Positions 42,326 to 53,703 of a DNA stretch of 64,000 nt are shown piece by piece. This DNA comes from Coniochaeta sp. PMI_546 (lineage: Eukaryota; Ascomycota; Sordariomycetes; Coniochaetales; Coniochaetaceae), in the NCBI GenBank assembly GCA_021432605.1, contig MU271159.1:496001-560000 (forward strand), in the 5' to 3' direction. The position numbers were made by a program, and so were the translations under genes. The number at the start of each line of letters is the position of its first letter. The stretch's first letter is position 1. The notes below the pieces were generated by a model. It saw nothing but the letters and a program-made list of their open reading frames with translations, was not told the DNA's origin and searched no databases.

Positions 42326-45300
42326 TCACGATCCGCAGCTACCAAGATTCAGATCCCAGTCGTCGTCTAGTCGTCTGGAACTACGATAGTAGTTCCATTT
42401 GACCTTGGTTTTCATCATGCCAGAAGAGGAAGGGGTGGCTATTGTGAATATTGCCCTGCTGATATCCATAGCTCTCTTTGGAGCTCTAGCTAAGCGTGTG
42501 GACGGCGGTTGCAGCAATTTATTCCCTGACTCCGGCACGTGCAAATAATCATGATAGGTGGCCTCCCAGGGCACAGCGAGATCTCCGATGGTAGGCTCCT
42601 TCAGATATTTTTTTGGCCCGCCGAATTCGGACATGTTTCCGCCTGTCACAATATGCAGTAATGGTCTCAGAGAGGTTCAACGCTGACGGGACATATACAG
42701 TGCGCTCCCCCGCAGGGTCGGGCCAGGCAGAGTGTCTAGCGGGATCTCGGCGACAGGATCTTCTGTGATAATCTCCGTGCCTCTGTCACGGTCCAGCAGA
42801 TAGGAATCGACCATGTTCTGGTGTTGCGTACATGAGATTAGCACAAGTAAGTGCACGGCGAGACTCGAATCTCGTTCGAGCTCAACCTGATGACGGTAGG
42901 TACTCACCCAGTCAATCTCGTTGGTACTATCGATTAGACTCCCTAGATCATCCTGACCATTGAAATCGGGCGCCTCGGGTGCTACATCTGAGAAATCAAG
43001 ATATCTCATGGTAGATAACAGCCCCTGGTTCTTGAAACCCAGCGTTTCGCTCTCCTGACGTACAAATTCGGGTAGCACGGCAGGAACTCTTGGTGCAAAA
43101 GCGGCAGCGGGAGCGGACACGTAGTCGTGCCTTATCCATGGCATCTCGTGATTCGGCCGGTGCCGTGGTGGGCGAGTAAAGCTTTGCCCTGCCAGTATCG
43201 GTGAAAGGGGCGGCGCATTTCGCTGCAACGCAGGAAGAGCAACCTTCGACACCTTCCTGAGCATGGCTCCAAGGACCTTCTTGGCGTGTGTGGCGTCCTT
43301 TGATGTGGAAGCTCGGCTCGACCAGTTACCATATGCCACACGGAGTGCCAGAAGCTCGGCATCTCTATCTTTTGGTCTGAAATTGTGCAGTCTATGTTAG
43401 CCTAGGTGCGGTGAGTTTTTTCACGATTGTCGGGTTGGTGAGAGTCTCTCAGCTATGTAGGACTTGACTGGATGGGGGCTCTCGCTTCGAGATCAAATAA
43501 GGTAGGAAGGACTTACGACAACCCGACCGTTTCATTCAAATCAAGGCACAGCACCATGGCAGCAACCAGGAAGTCGTGCAAGGTCAGTGTGCCAAGCAGA
43601 TATCCCTGCTCGATTAACTTCCCGTTGGACCTTAGTTCTACCTCCATGTCGGAGTGTAGGTCAAGGATCTTCAAGGCCGCCTGCCGGCATGACTGTCTTG
43701 AGAGTTCGCATGTCGGATCGCTTTTTTGCCGTGCTAGGTAGGGCCGGTGGAGGATACAAAGAGCCTTGAGGTACATAAGCTCCAGCGCGATACGATGAAG
43801 GATCATTTTCGTATCTGTACCGACTATGGCTGCAATGCGACGGACATCGGGAACCCGCAGTGGCGAAGGGATGTTGTTATGGATAGTTTCGAGGTCGGCG
43901 TGAAGCGTCAGTGTCTCTTCATAGTCACGAGTGCGCACACTCAGGGCGTGGAGAACGATGTGGCGCATCTGCCGAACCAGCTTGGACTTGTAGGTGAGAT
44001 AGAGAGCCTTGGTAGGTTCTGTATCTGGCCTTGCAGGGGGCAGGGCAATGGAGTCCTCGTCGAAGTCCTCGTCGTGGAGGTTGGTCGGGCTCCCAACATC
44101 GCACTGATCATCCTGGATGACTGTCGGCATCCCAAGCTGCATGGAGTACATCAGGTCGAAAGCCTCGAGCAGAAACCAAGTCCGTCGCCTCATCTCTGCC
44201 TGGAACGGAGTGATGCGTGTTGAGTTGATTTGAGAAGGGTCGCGATGGTAGCCCATGCGTTGGGCGAGCCGGACGGCAACGCTGAAAAAAGACCAGAGAT
44301 ACGGATCTGAGTCTTTTCTTTCCGACACACGGATTAGAGTGTACATAACCAGTGCCTCGACAGCCCATGGCTTTGCTTTGAGATACTCTCCCGCTACCAA
44401 ACACTGCATAGCTTTGGTAGTGTAGAAGCGCTGCTGCGCAAGCGCTGCTTCCTCTCCTACATGCGTAATGTCGTCCAAAATGGCCATGGCTAGCGTTGAG
44501 AAGAGAATACTAATCCACAGAAAGCTTGTAGAGGCGGGAGCCAGCCAAAAGGACTCATACTGGCGCCGAAACTGCTGGGCGTGAAGCACCGGAACCGAGG
44601 TGAACTGCGATTTATCGTACACACCAAGCAGCTTATCGGTCCTCAGACGGGATGGCAAAGCAGACATGACGGCTCTAATCGTGATGAACTCGGTGATGCC
44701 AAATAGAGGGTCAAGTTTGTCGGCTGTACGTGGTTCTAACGGACGCGCGACGTTGTCAGGCTCGCCCTCCGCCTCCTCAAGACAGTCGCGGATGTCGTGA
44801 ATGCTTTCGAGTATTGCAGCCCAATGGGTGGCACCGACGAACGACATCTCGGTCCCATTTTTGCTGATATGACCTCCCGTTGCGGCCGAAGGCGCATCTG
44901 GCCTATGATGATGGCTGGTTTCAGGACTAGCCGTCGCTCCTGCATTGTCCGTGGACAATAAGCTCTCGGGCGGAGAGGCTACCACATGATCACCTGGGAC
45001 CGACCCTTGTGAAAGCAGTTCGTTCACAAGCTGCTCTAGCTGTTGCAGTCGAGTTTGCACTTCCTTGCGAGGACGAGATGCGCGCCTGGATCTGGTCAAC
45101 GGTCCGTTTCCCGCTGAGTCAAGACGATTAACGTCGCCTCTTGCTGAGACTGATGAGTAACTGCACGAGTCTTTGTCGCCGCGCTTGGAACAGCTGCCGC
45201 ATACAGGCTGCTGGCGGTCACATTTCAGCTTGCGGGTCCGGCATAACTGGCAGGACACTGGTAGGCGAGCCCGTTTGGTCACCCGTGGCGGTCTGTTGAC

Positions 45301-45399
45301 GGCTATGTCGGCTCTGAAGACATGGGTGAATGCTGCGAGGTTTGCAGCAGGCATCTCAAGTCTCTTGTACTGATAGGTAATTACACCGCGTACTGTCAT
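42326..45399 (-). CDS. Zn(II)2Cys6 fungal transcription factor
   Basis: It is a nuclear DNA-binding regulator. The zinc cluster lies near the N-terminus: CQLCRTRKLKCDRQQPVCGSC then KRGDKDSC. A short coiled linker (RLQQLEQLVNELLSQGS) and the fungal middle homology domain follow, with SFFSVAVRLAQRMGYHRDPS, EMRRRTWFLLEAFDLMYSMQ and PTVIQDDQCDVGSPTN, all typical. Introns join GLS to PKDRDAELLALRVAYGNW, and EIDW to NMVDSYLLDRDRG. The gene could stop at 42677 after SALYMSRQR. A 45-nt intron (GTCAGC...GTGACAG) instead joins MSR to GNMSEFGGPKKYLKEPTIGD and runs to 42326, which I prefer because that peptide looks coding. Starts at 45399 or 45354 are both possible. The target genes are unknown. Confidence 0.88.
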
Positions 45400-46223
45400 A
45401 CAAGTCGTTAGCAAGTTGCCAAGGGGCCCGGAGGAAATCACATCGACAAAGTCTCGTTGGAGGAGGTTAGAAGTTACCACGAAGGGGCTTGTGTTCAATA
45501 GCTTTCCGCTACCCAACCTTAAAGACGAATACAGGACGGCGATGATGTTATAATTTGGAGAAATATCTGCCTGCTATCCCGTCCATGAGCACTACCTTCC
45601 AGATGAGGGCATAGAACGTTTCACCTTGGTCAGTTAACCTGCGAATACGGTTGAATAAGTTTGGGCAGAAGCATCGATGTCTGAACTCTGAAGATGTAAA
45701 GACATGGGACTGCTGGGAGAGGTGACATTTCGAAATACGTTCGGGTCTTCGAATCGACGGAGCAGACGTGATTGAAGAGGAGGATGAATGTGAAGGCTCG
45801 CCCGGATGAACCGACTAAGAATGGAAATCCGGAGTTAATGTGTACAAGTCCCAGTCCATTTACTGTACAGGCGCTAGAGTCTAGACGGAGACGGCCTGTT
45901 TAAGGGCTCAGCTGCCACATAAAATCCAGGGCTAAGAGTAGCCACGTCCCGAATAGGAAATAAAATAACTCCGCAATCTCCATTGGGTAGTCTTGAGTCT
46001 AGGTACGTCCGTAGACCTACCACACAGATCGAAGCTATCCTCATCACTCAGTCCTCATCGGCCGTCAACCGCTCTTAACCTGAGCTAAAATCTCTTGGCA
46101 AACAATGAGACCCCAATTTCGAGGTACTGATTTATCATACTGCGCCTGTTTGATATCCATCAGGGCCACGGTCCGTTATAACTTAGACATGCTTAAACCA
46201 GCTCCTCTCATTGACGCAACAGC
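45400..46223. other. Intergenic, promoter of the Zn-cluster factor
   Basis: These 824 bp separate two minus-strand genes. They should hold the upstream region of the transcription factor and the terminator of AP-3 mu. No gene or RNA is recognised. Confidence 0.45.
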
Positions 46224-47969
46224 TCAGCACCGTATTTCAACCCCCCCGTTGCTAATGGTCAGGTACTTCACACCCTTGTACGGCTTGACTGACTCTCCAA
46301 GACCCCGGCTCCTGCGCGGGTCGATAACGATACTATCGACCTTGATTCCGCTCGGCAGCCATCCTTTGACCGAGAAGCTGACAGAAGCCGAGCTGGGCAT
46401 CAGAATCTTGTTCTGCGCCGCTTTCCTTCCATCCTTCTCCTCATCCGGGGTCGTGCTCGGCTTCTCCTCCTTGTCACCCCGAGAGCCTTGGTACGGCTCA
46501 TCGTAAGAATAGTCGGCCCCGGCCCCATTGAAGCCGACACTGGACTCTTCGTCGTCGGTTACTTGTCCTACTACCGTGCATCTGAGGCCAAAGTAGGAGC
46601 TTCCAGCCGCAAGATCCTTGGTCGGTATGTGCCATTCTAGGGATCTGTCCCCTGGGCTGTAACTCGCGTCACCTTTGCTCGGTCGTATCTCGGATAGATT
46701 CCTCACGTCCGCCGGTAGAGGCACTGTCACTTTGAGGTCGTCGAGCGACGGTGACGACAGTGTCCCTGGATGTGATGCACCGAATCCACGCCCTGCACCA
46801 GAGCCCCCTCGCCCATACTGCGTCATGGAACTGCCCGCTGCACCAAGAACCTTATTCACGTGGAGGCGTACTTCAAAGTCTGAACCTAGCGAGCCGAGGC
46901 CCGTTTTGACCTCCAGATCAACGGGTAGCTTCAGGCTGTTCGATCCGATGCCGCCGCTCGTCGAGGGTAACAAGTCCACTTCGTAGCCGGCTAGGATGAA
47001 TCGCCCATCCGGGGGGATGAAACTCAGCTCCCCGGGCCTCTCTTTCCATCTCGCTAGCCGCACACAGGGGTGGAACACGGGCAGGTCTATTATACTGCCG
47101 AGGTTGTGTTTCCCGGACGGTCCGGTGAGGGTCAGGAGAATGTCTGGTACCCCGGACACTTTACACGTGAATGCTATCGTACCGTTTGCAAAGGCAGCGA
47201 GCGGTCGTCCCGAGGGTGCAAGAGTGACGGCAAGAGTCTCGACAACGTCGGCGTACATTTCGTTCGAGGTATGCCGAACATTTGCTCGTCGCCATGGCAA
47301 TGCCGGCGCGTTCGAGGCTATGAGCGAGGGTGTACTTGAGCTGACAAAATTTGGGTTGAATCCTGATTTGCTACAGGTGGTGTCCGGCGGCATTAGTCTC
47401 AGCAGAGCCTGGTGAGAGGATGCGGATGGACAATGTCAAAAACGTACCCGGGCAGACTAAGGTTTCCAAGCAACTTTCCCATGAAACCCTCCACCTCGAC
47501 CAAGTCTCTCAGGGCATTGAATTCGGTTGTGCCAATCGTGCCGGCGTCACACATTTCCGTGAGAAGCTGTGCGACGACATCGTAACTGTTTTCTATCTTG
47601 CTGGCCAGTAGCGGGGCGCCGAGGAAGTCCTCGAGTACATCTACTATGCGGTGTAGGAACTCGAGAGCGAGTAGCGGCTCGAGCTCAGAGGAGGAGGTCA
47701 ACAGGAAGAGGAGATTGGCATGGGTGAGGCTGAAGACGAGAGTCTGCGGATTCGTGTTGGGAAGGTAGATGAGGCTCGGACGCGGGACGGGATGGTCGAG
47801 ATAGAGGGGCAGGAGGTGTGTCGCCGATAGAGGCCGGCCGGTATACGTGTGCGAGAGGATGGGACTGCTTCGGCGATGGTTAGCTTGACAATTGATGTAT
47901 TATCCTATTTTACCCACGTACTCACTTGCGCTCGTCGTAGACGTGGATGGCCTCGATGACGCCGCTCAT
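46224..47969 (-). CDS. APM3: AP-3 complex mu subunit
   Basis: This is the medium chain of the AP-3 adaptor, which sorts cargo from Golgi to vacuole. Exon 1 starts at 47969 (MSGVIEAIHVYDER). An intron (GTGAGT...CGAAG) leads to SPILSHTYTGRPLSATHLLP, the longin-like N-terminal domain with FLHRIVDVLEDFLGAPLLAS and ENSYDVVAQLLTEMCDAGTI. A short intron then joins SLPG to LMPPDTTCSKSGFNPNF; the acceptor (CTGAG) is my choice because nearer ones give a stop. The mu homology domain follows: ANVRHTSNEMYADVVETLAV, FANGTIAFTCKVSGVPDILL, VRLARWKERPGELSFIPPDG and, at the end, GVKYLTISNGGVEIRC. A Gly-rich loop and an acidic Ser/Asp insert interrupt the domain, common in filamentous fungi. Length is about 550 residues. 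Confidence 0.93.
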
Positions 47970-48396
47970 GGTCACTGATTTTGCACTTCAAGGAGGCACC
48001 TTACCACAGTACCTTGACTGCAGCCTTGTCTTATCTGCCGTCGGTTGACCCTGGTCAGAACTCCCGCTGCGGTCCAGTTCTGCTTGGCGCTGACGCAATG
48101 AGCCTTAGGCGGTGGAATGTGGCACAGATTTAGCGCACACAACTTGCTCCCTTAGTTAAGGTACCTTAGTTCTCATGGCGCTACGAATGTGGTTTCTAAT
48201 GTTGCCTTCCGATACGAGGAACTGAAGTCTGTCTGCGGAAGCAACATTGATGCTACGTAACTCAGTATCCTTGACATGCCCGTCGTCGGACTCCTTTTGT
48301 CTTCGACCTTCCAGCCCCAGTGCCCAACCTAGGATGCCCGTTACGGAGTGCCTAGCCATTCAGAGAACCCTTGTACATAACATTACTTCTATGAGA
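47970..48396. other. Intergenic with TAAGGTACCTTA palindrome
   Basis: These 427 bp lie between AP-3 mu and ARE2, both minus-strand. They hold the AP-3 mu promoter, including the palindrome at 48157-48168, and the ARE2 3' end. Confidence 0.5.
48157..48168. repeat. TAAGGTACCTTA perfect palindrome
   Basis: This 12-bp perfect palindrome lies about 190 bp upstream of the AP-3 mu start codon. The identical 12-mer recurs at 58457-58468. Confidence 0.6.
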
Positions 48397-50503
48397 CTAC
48401 AGGATCAAGTACAGACTGCAGAGCACGCTCGGTCCCGTGAATATACCCAGCCAAAAAATCATATTTCCCAACGTGGCTCTGTTACGAAGCCACTTTGTCC
48501 TACTCAACCTCACCAGCTGTGGAAACCCAGTGTTAGCACCGTCTGACGACAACGTTGGATGCGTAAGTGGAGGCCCAAACTCACCGGAAGCTGAAACATC
48601 TGCAGGAAGAGGAGATATCCCCTCAGCTTCTTGAAAATGCACCACATGACCAGTTCATGGACGCATGCTGACAGGAAAAACGTGATGAGCGTCGCCGTGT
48701 GCTTGTTCACCTTCAACGCCGAAATCGAACTGTGGTATACATGACGAAGGAGAAAGTTATGCACCGGCCTGTTCCAGTCTCGCGCAAACTGGTCCCAGGA
48801 CACGCTGTTCCACCACGCGTCGTAAAACGTCCGGTCGGCGAAGTACGTCACCTCGGCCAGGAAGTTGAGTATCGTCTCCCAGATCAAATACCAAGCCAGG
48901 ATGTATTCCAGCATGAATGGGAACAAGAGATCGCTTAGCATCCACGGGAAGCCCCTGAATCGCTCCGCGAGCGTCATGCCCGCCTCCTTCATCCGCACCG
49001 TCTCCATCACCACCGGATAGATGAAGGCTTGCGAGATCATGATCATGACGAAAATAATACCGAAACAGGCCGCCATCTTCTCTGCCGCGTAGTACCAGTT
49101 GATCGAGTCGGACCGCGGATATTCGAGCTCGTACACCACCGTCGGGAGCACTATATACTCGTAGTGATTCTGCCATGTCAGATTGTTCGGATAGACGTGG
49201 TCCGACCTCGTAGCTTTGCCCTTCAACTCGTCCGTGAGTGCATCGATTTCCCATTTGATCAGGCGCTCGAAAATGTGGACTTGTTCATGGTCCAACGGGC
49301 TGCTCGACTCAATCGCCGCTGCAATGCTATCCATATCTTCGGTGCTCTTCTCAAGATCTGCGACTGAGAGCCGCCTTTCTTTGATCCCAAGAGCCGATGG
49401 GACCTTTGATAGATGCGTTGTGGAGAGGGCGGATGGGGGAGGCTCCGTTTGTGAAGGCGACTGTACCGGTGAGATATGGTCTAGCTGGTGTAGTTGTTCG
49501 AGCAAATGAAGGCGTCTCTTGTAAGCGGTTGATAAATGTCCATTGTAGAAGGAATATGAGTGCTGCTTCATCAGCATGACCATGCCGTGCAGGACGAAAA
49601 AGACTGTGTGAGTCCATGGCCAATCCCTTAGGAGAGGGAGACCGATGACACCACCAATGAACATGGTTTGCCACATCTACAAGCGCGGTTTCAAGTCAAC
49701 GCGGTGGTCCTAGGCATGACGAATAACAGAAGCGGGAGACGGAGGCTCACATTCTGCAAGATAAAACCAGACTTGTCCCAGTCGACGTAGCCGGCGTAGA
49801 CGAGCCGCTGCAAGAGCCAGCTGACGCCGGTCAACCCACACATGACGCCGTCAGCCAGGAGAAGGACGACAAGGTCTCTCCGGATCATGCCTTGGATGAT
49901 CTCGTTGGTCCCGAGGGGGTTGCCCCATTTCCGCCAGTTCTCGGCCCCTATCTTGATCATGAACAGAAACATGGCCATCCAGAACAGGGTGAAGAAGCCA
50001 TGAAAGGGGCTATTCGCAGCGTCCTCGTTTTGGCGGTCAAACGCTGAAAACTTCCTTGTAAACACAAGGTCGCTGAACTTCGCCCGTCCTCTAGACTTCC
50101 CTGATGGGTCCTTGGCTCGCTGAAGGCCGCGTCGTAGCACTTCGCGGATCTCGTCATCGTCGGCCCTGACGACAAAAGCCTTGACATCCTGTTCGGTCTG
50201 CACAGGAGGCAGGACGGAGTATCTAGGAGTTCCGGATCTTCCTTGACCTAGACTCGTTCTCTCGGTTTTTGGGGGGGCAGGAGAACTAGCCTTGCCTGGT
50301 CTGCGCCTCACGGCAACAGATGTCTCTTGGCGCGTTATGTCATCGTAATCCTCTACACTTGACAGGCTCTCCGGGGTCGAGGCGGTCATCGGTTCCGGGG
50401 GGGAACCTGGGGGCGTCATAACGGAAGAGTCACCGCGGCCATTTACAAAAGACACGGCCACTCGGTCTTGTGGAGTAGTGCTATCTTGAAAGTGGCTCAT
50501 CAT
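48397..50503 (-). CDS. ARE2: Sterol O-acyltransferase (ACAT/ARE2, MBOAT family)
   Basis: It is an ER enzyme that esterifies sterols with acyl-CoA for storage in lipid droplets. There are three exons, 50503-49751, 49676-48585 and 48516-48397, giving 654 residues. The N-terminal ~180 residues are soluble and regulatory (MMSHFQDSTTPQDR...). Membrane segments begin at GFFTLFWMAMFLFMIKIGAE. Exon 2 has WPWTHTVFFVLHGMVMLMKQ and the family signature FYDAWWNSVSWDQFARDWNR, matching the FYxDWWN motif. The catalytic His lies in FFLSACVHELVMW. The last exon supplies the final helix GNMIFWLGIFTGPSVLCSLY before the stop at 48397. Introns are GTGAGC...GTAG and GTGAGT...CACAG. Length is normal for yeast Are1/Are2 relatives. 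Diacylglycerol acyltransferase (Dga1-independent ACAT branch) is a less likely alternative. Confidence 0.93.
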
Positions 50504-51919
50504 TTTGTTAAACTCGGAAAAACTGTGTGAGCAGACACGGAATCGGTGCCTGTCAAAGAGGCTGTCGCCCTTATATGGTAGGCGACCTCGGCATGCAGTG
50601 GGATGGACGGAAAGGCCGGGAAACCAGTCATGACTGTCATACGCCAAAAATGTATGCCATTCCGGACAGGTGCCGGAAAGCCTGGATCGGGGCCGGCGGA
50701 CAAAGTCTCGCGTCAGAAGGAGGAATCCGTGTAAGCCGGACAAGAGGGATTGCCTTGCTAAGTCTCTTTTGCCCAACGAATCTGAGCCGATCATGGGAGC
50801 ACAAGAGAGAAAGCTGCTTGCAAAAGCACCCACTGTTCACCACAAGCGAAAAATAAGCGGAATTGTTGGAGTTAGCAGGCGCGTTGAGGTAGATCCTCGC
50901 TACTTAGGGACTCGAAAGCACCGCTGGCGCCACTGGCACCACATATCACTTTGAGTCGAAACACCTGGACACGCAACTTAAGCTCTCGCACTCGTACACT
51001 GGCGGCGGGATTTCGTATTGTTAGCGTGGTACCTGGATCACTATTACAAGTATTACACGATCTTGTCGCGGCATACTGAAGGTTTTCACGAGGCGAAAAT
51101 GGAAAATCAACGATGAGAAGATTAGAAGAGTTGGCGAAGAGTTGACAAGACGATGAGACGATAGAAACGTCTGTAGCAGTAACGAGATGCGAGTCTAGAC
51201 AGAAGATCTGAAGTGCCCAGAAGCTCGCTGACGCCGTGGTGTAGAACTTTACCACTGTACTAACATTCCTGATATCGCCGCACATGTGCTTGCATCCGAA
51301 CCCGAGACCAGGTGGCGTGGAACCTCGCCAATTCGCTATCCCCCCCAGCGGCGTCCTGTCGCTCCGACCTCCGTGGGTTATACACGGTAAGGTACAGTAC
51401 TATCTTGGGGAAACTACTGTCCCGTAGACGTGTGCTGTGATACCTGGGCAGAAACTGTGGACTTGAAATCGCACCACTGTCAATGAGTGGTACGATCACG
51501 AGAATTGAAAGAACATTCCAGCTTCAAGTCAATCAGCCAAAACAAAGAGGCCATGACCAGATGCCCAATGCCGCTGAGGTTGGATGCCCCTCATTAAGCT
51601 GGAGAGCTCGCCAGGGCCCAGGGCAGCTCTTCAGCCTGGCCCCACCATAACTAACCTAGAACCTTCTACGTGCCTGACGACAAGGACAACCGGTGCAGAC
51701 TCAGTAGCTCAAGGTAGAAAGAAGCCATAAGGCAGCGGCATCTACCTTGCATTATGCAATTTGACAGCTTTCTTTCCCCCAATTGACTTCGAGATTCCCT
51801 TGTGTTTTTGGTAATTCATTGAACTTGCACTGCCAAATTGTCACTACTTCTCCCAGGGTACCTGAGCTTCTGCCGAGCTTCCCGGACCAGACAGAGCAAC
51901 AAAACCCACAAAGACGACG
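50504..51919. other. Divergent intergenic region, ARE2 / CYP40
   Basis: These 1.4 kb separate two divergent genes and hold both promoters. A frame at 50872-51285 (minus, 137 codons) has no recognisable domain. A GGGTACCTG element lies about 60 bp upstream of the cyclophilin ATG. Confidence 0.45.
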
Positions 51920-53135
51920 ATGGCTTCCTCGGAAGAGACCAAGCAAAGCCGCAGCCGCGTTTTTTTCGACATCAAGATAGGTAACAAGGATGCTGGGCGT
52001 ATCACCTTCGAGCTCTTCAACGACGTCGTGCCCAAGACGGCCGAGAACTTTCGCGCTCTCTGTGCTGGAGACAAAGGCGTTGGCAAGTCCGGAAGGCCGC
52101 TGCACTACAAGGGATCCACCTTTCACCGAGTGATCAAGCAGTTCATGATCCAGGGTGGTGACTTCACCGAGGGCAATGGCACCGGCGGCGAATCCATCTA
52201 CGGTGCGAAGTTCGAGGACGAGAACTTTGAGCTCAAGCACGACCGGCCTTTCCTCTTGTCCATGGCTAATGCTGGTCCCGGTATGTGCTAACTCTAATCT
52301 TACTGAAGAACCATGCTTTATATGCCCTGTATTGTTACATGGACTGACCATTGACTGTCGAAAAATAGGCACCAACGGCTCCCAGTTCTTCATCACAACC
52401 GTCCCCACCCCTCACCTGAACAACAAGCACGTCGTCTTCGGCCAAGTCATCAGCGGCAAGTCCATAGTCCGCCAGATCGAAAACCTCCCTACCGAAACAG
52501 GCGACAAGCCGATCAAGGACGTCGTAATCGCCGATTGCGGCGAGCTCCCGGCTGACGCGGCGGTCTCGGACGTTTTGCGGGCCGCGGACCCTTATGGCGA
52601 CAAGTATGAGGACTTCCCGGAGGACGAGACCGACCAGCAGCCCCTCAGCGCACAGAAGTGTATACAGGTTGCCTCCGACTGCAAGGACTATGGCAACAAG
52701 GCCTTCAAGGCCGGTGACATCAGTGTGGCGCTCGACAAGTACCAGAAGGGCCTGCGGTACCTCAACGAGGACCCGGACCTTGAGAACGAACCGGCCGACA
52801 CGAAGCAGAAGATGGACGCTCTCCGGGCCGCCCTCAACAGCAATGCGGCCCTGATGAACATCAAGCTCGAGGCTTGGGATGATGCTGTTCGTGCCGCTAC
52901 AAATGCAATCGACGTCGGTGTTCTGTCGGACAAGGACAAGGCGAAGGCGCTCTACCGCAGAGGAGTCGCCTACGTAAAATTGAAGGATGAAGAGTTGGCC
53001 ATCAAGGATCTGGAGGAGGCGAAGAAGTTGGCGCCGGAGGACAAGGCGGTGATTGCCGAGTTGGCCTCTGTCAAGAAGGCTGCTGCCGAGCGGTTGGCGA
53101 AAGAGAAAAAGGCGTATCGGAAGTTCTTTGTCTAA
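51920..53135 (+). CDS. CPR6: Cyclophilin-40 (peptidyl-prolyl isomerase with TPRs)
   Basis: It is a prolyl isomerase and Hsp90 co-chaperone in the cytosol. Exon 1 starts at 51920 ([20 protein letters not shown]) and holds [40 protein letters not shown] and [10 protein letters not shown]. One intron (GTATGT...AATAG) leads to [20 protein letters not shown], completing the active site. The Trp that normally contacts cyclosporin is His here (PTPHLNNKH), as in other cyclophilin-40 proteins. TPR repeats follow from about residue 210: [40 protein letters not shown] and [20 protein letters not shown], then a charged tail ending AYRKFFV. The R-R-G-x-A-Y in the third repeat is part of the usual carboxylate clamp for Hsp90. 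Length, about 374 residues, is normal. Confidence 0.96.
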
Positions 53136-53703
53136 GAGGCTGTGTGCTATGGAGCAACACGATGCCCAGTGGACTTGGGGTAAGGGACATTCTAGGCATC
53201 TGGGGCTATTCGACACCTAGAAGCTGGGTAGGCACTGTTTATCAAAAGCGCCGGCGTCGAGGCGTCATTGCTGGTCAGATACCAAGCTTCTACTAGTCTA
53301 GAGCGGGTCATCTTCAACCGACATTTAGGAAATTATGAGAAATGAAAACGTTCCAGGCAATTATGATGTGTCTTTGCTATATTCATTTTAGGGGTTATGT
53401 AGACTGATTTCCAGATTTGAGGGGGACAGTGCCTGATATCACTTGCTCCTCTAGACTTTTCGCGGAACACAATGTTAGTTTATAGATTTTCAAACCTTCC
53501 CCAACCCAACGCCACGCTGCTTTTTCTTTCAAAAAATAATAATAAGGTATGTCCAGTCTCATCAATGCATCCAACGGCACTGGAGGCACACCACGTCTGT
53601 CTCGCCAAACCGAGCCTGTCTGACACTGTCATATTCCAACCTGTCGTGGCTCGTCGTCATCACCATACAGATGTAGGGTGGGACCCTCAACGATCATTCC
53701 TTA
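53136..53703. other. Convergent intergenic region
   Basis: These 568 bp lie between the 3' ends of CYP40 and the RasGAP gene. Nothing is recognisable beyond AT-rich tracts expected of 3' UTRs. Confidence 0.5.

Noticed and set aside
52335-53216. 293-codon minus-strand frame
   Set aside because: It is antisense to the cyclophilin-40 second exon and is Leu/Val/Arg-rich, as expected for a shadow.
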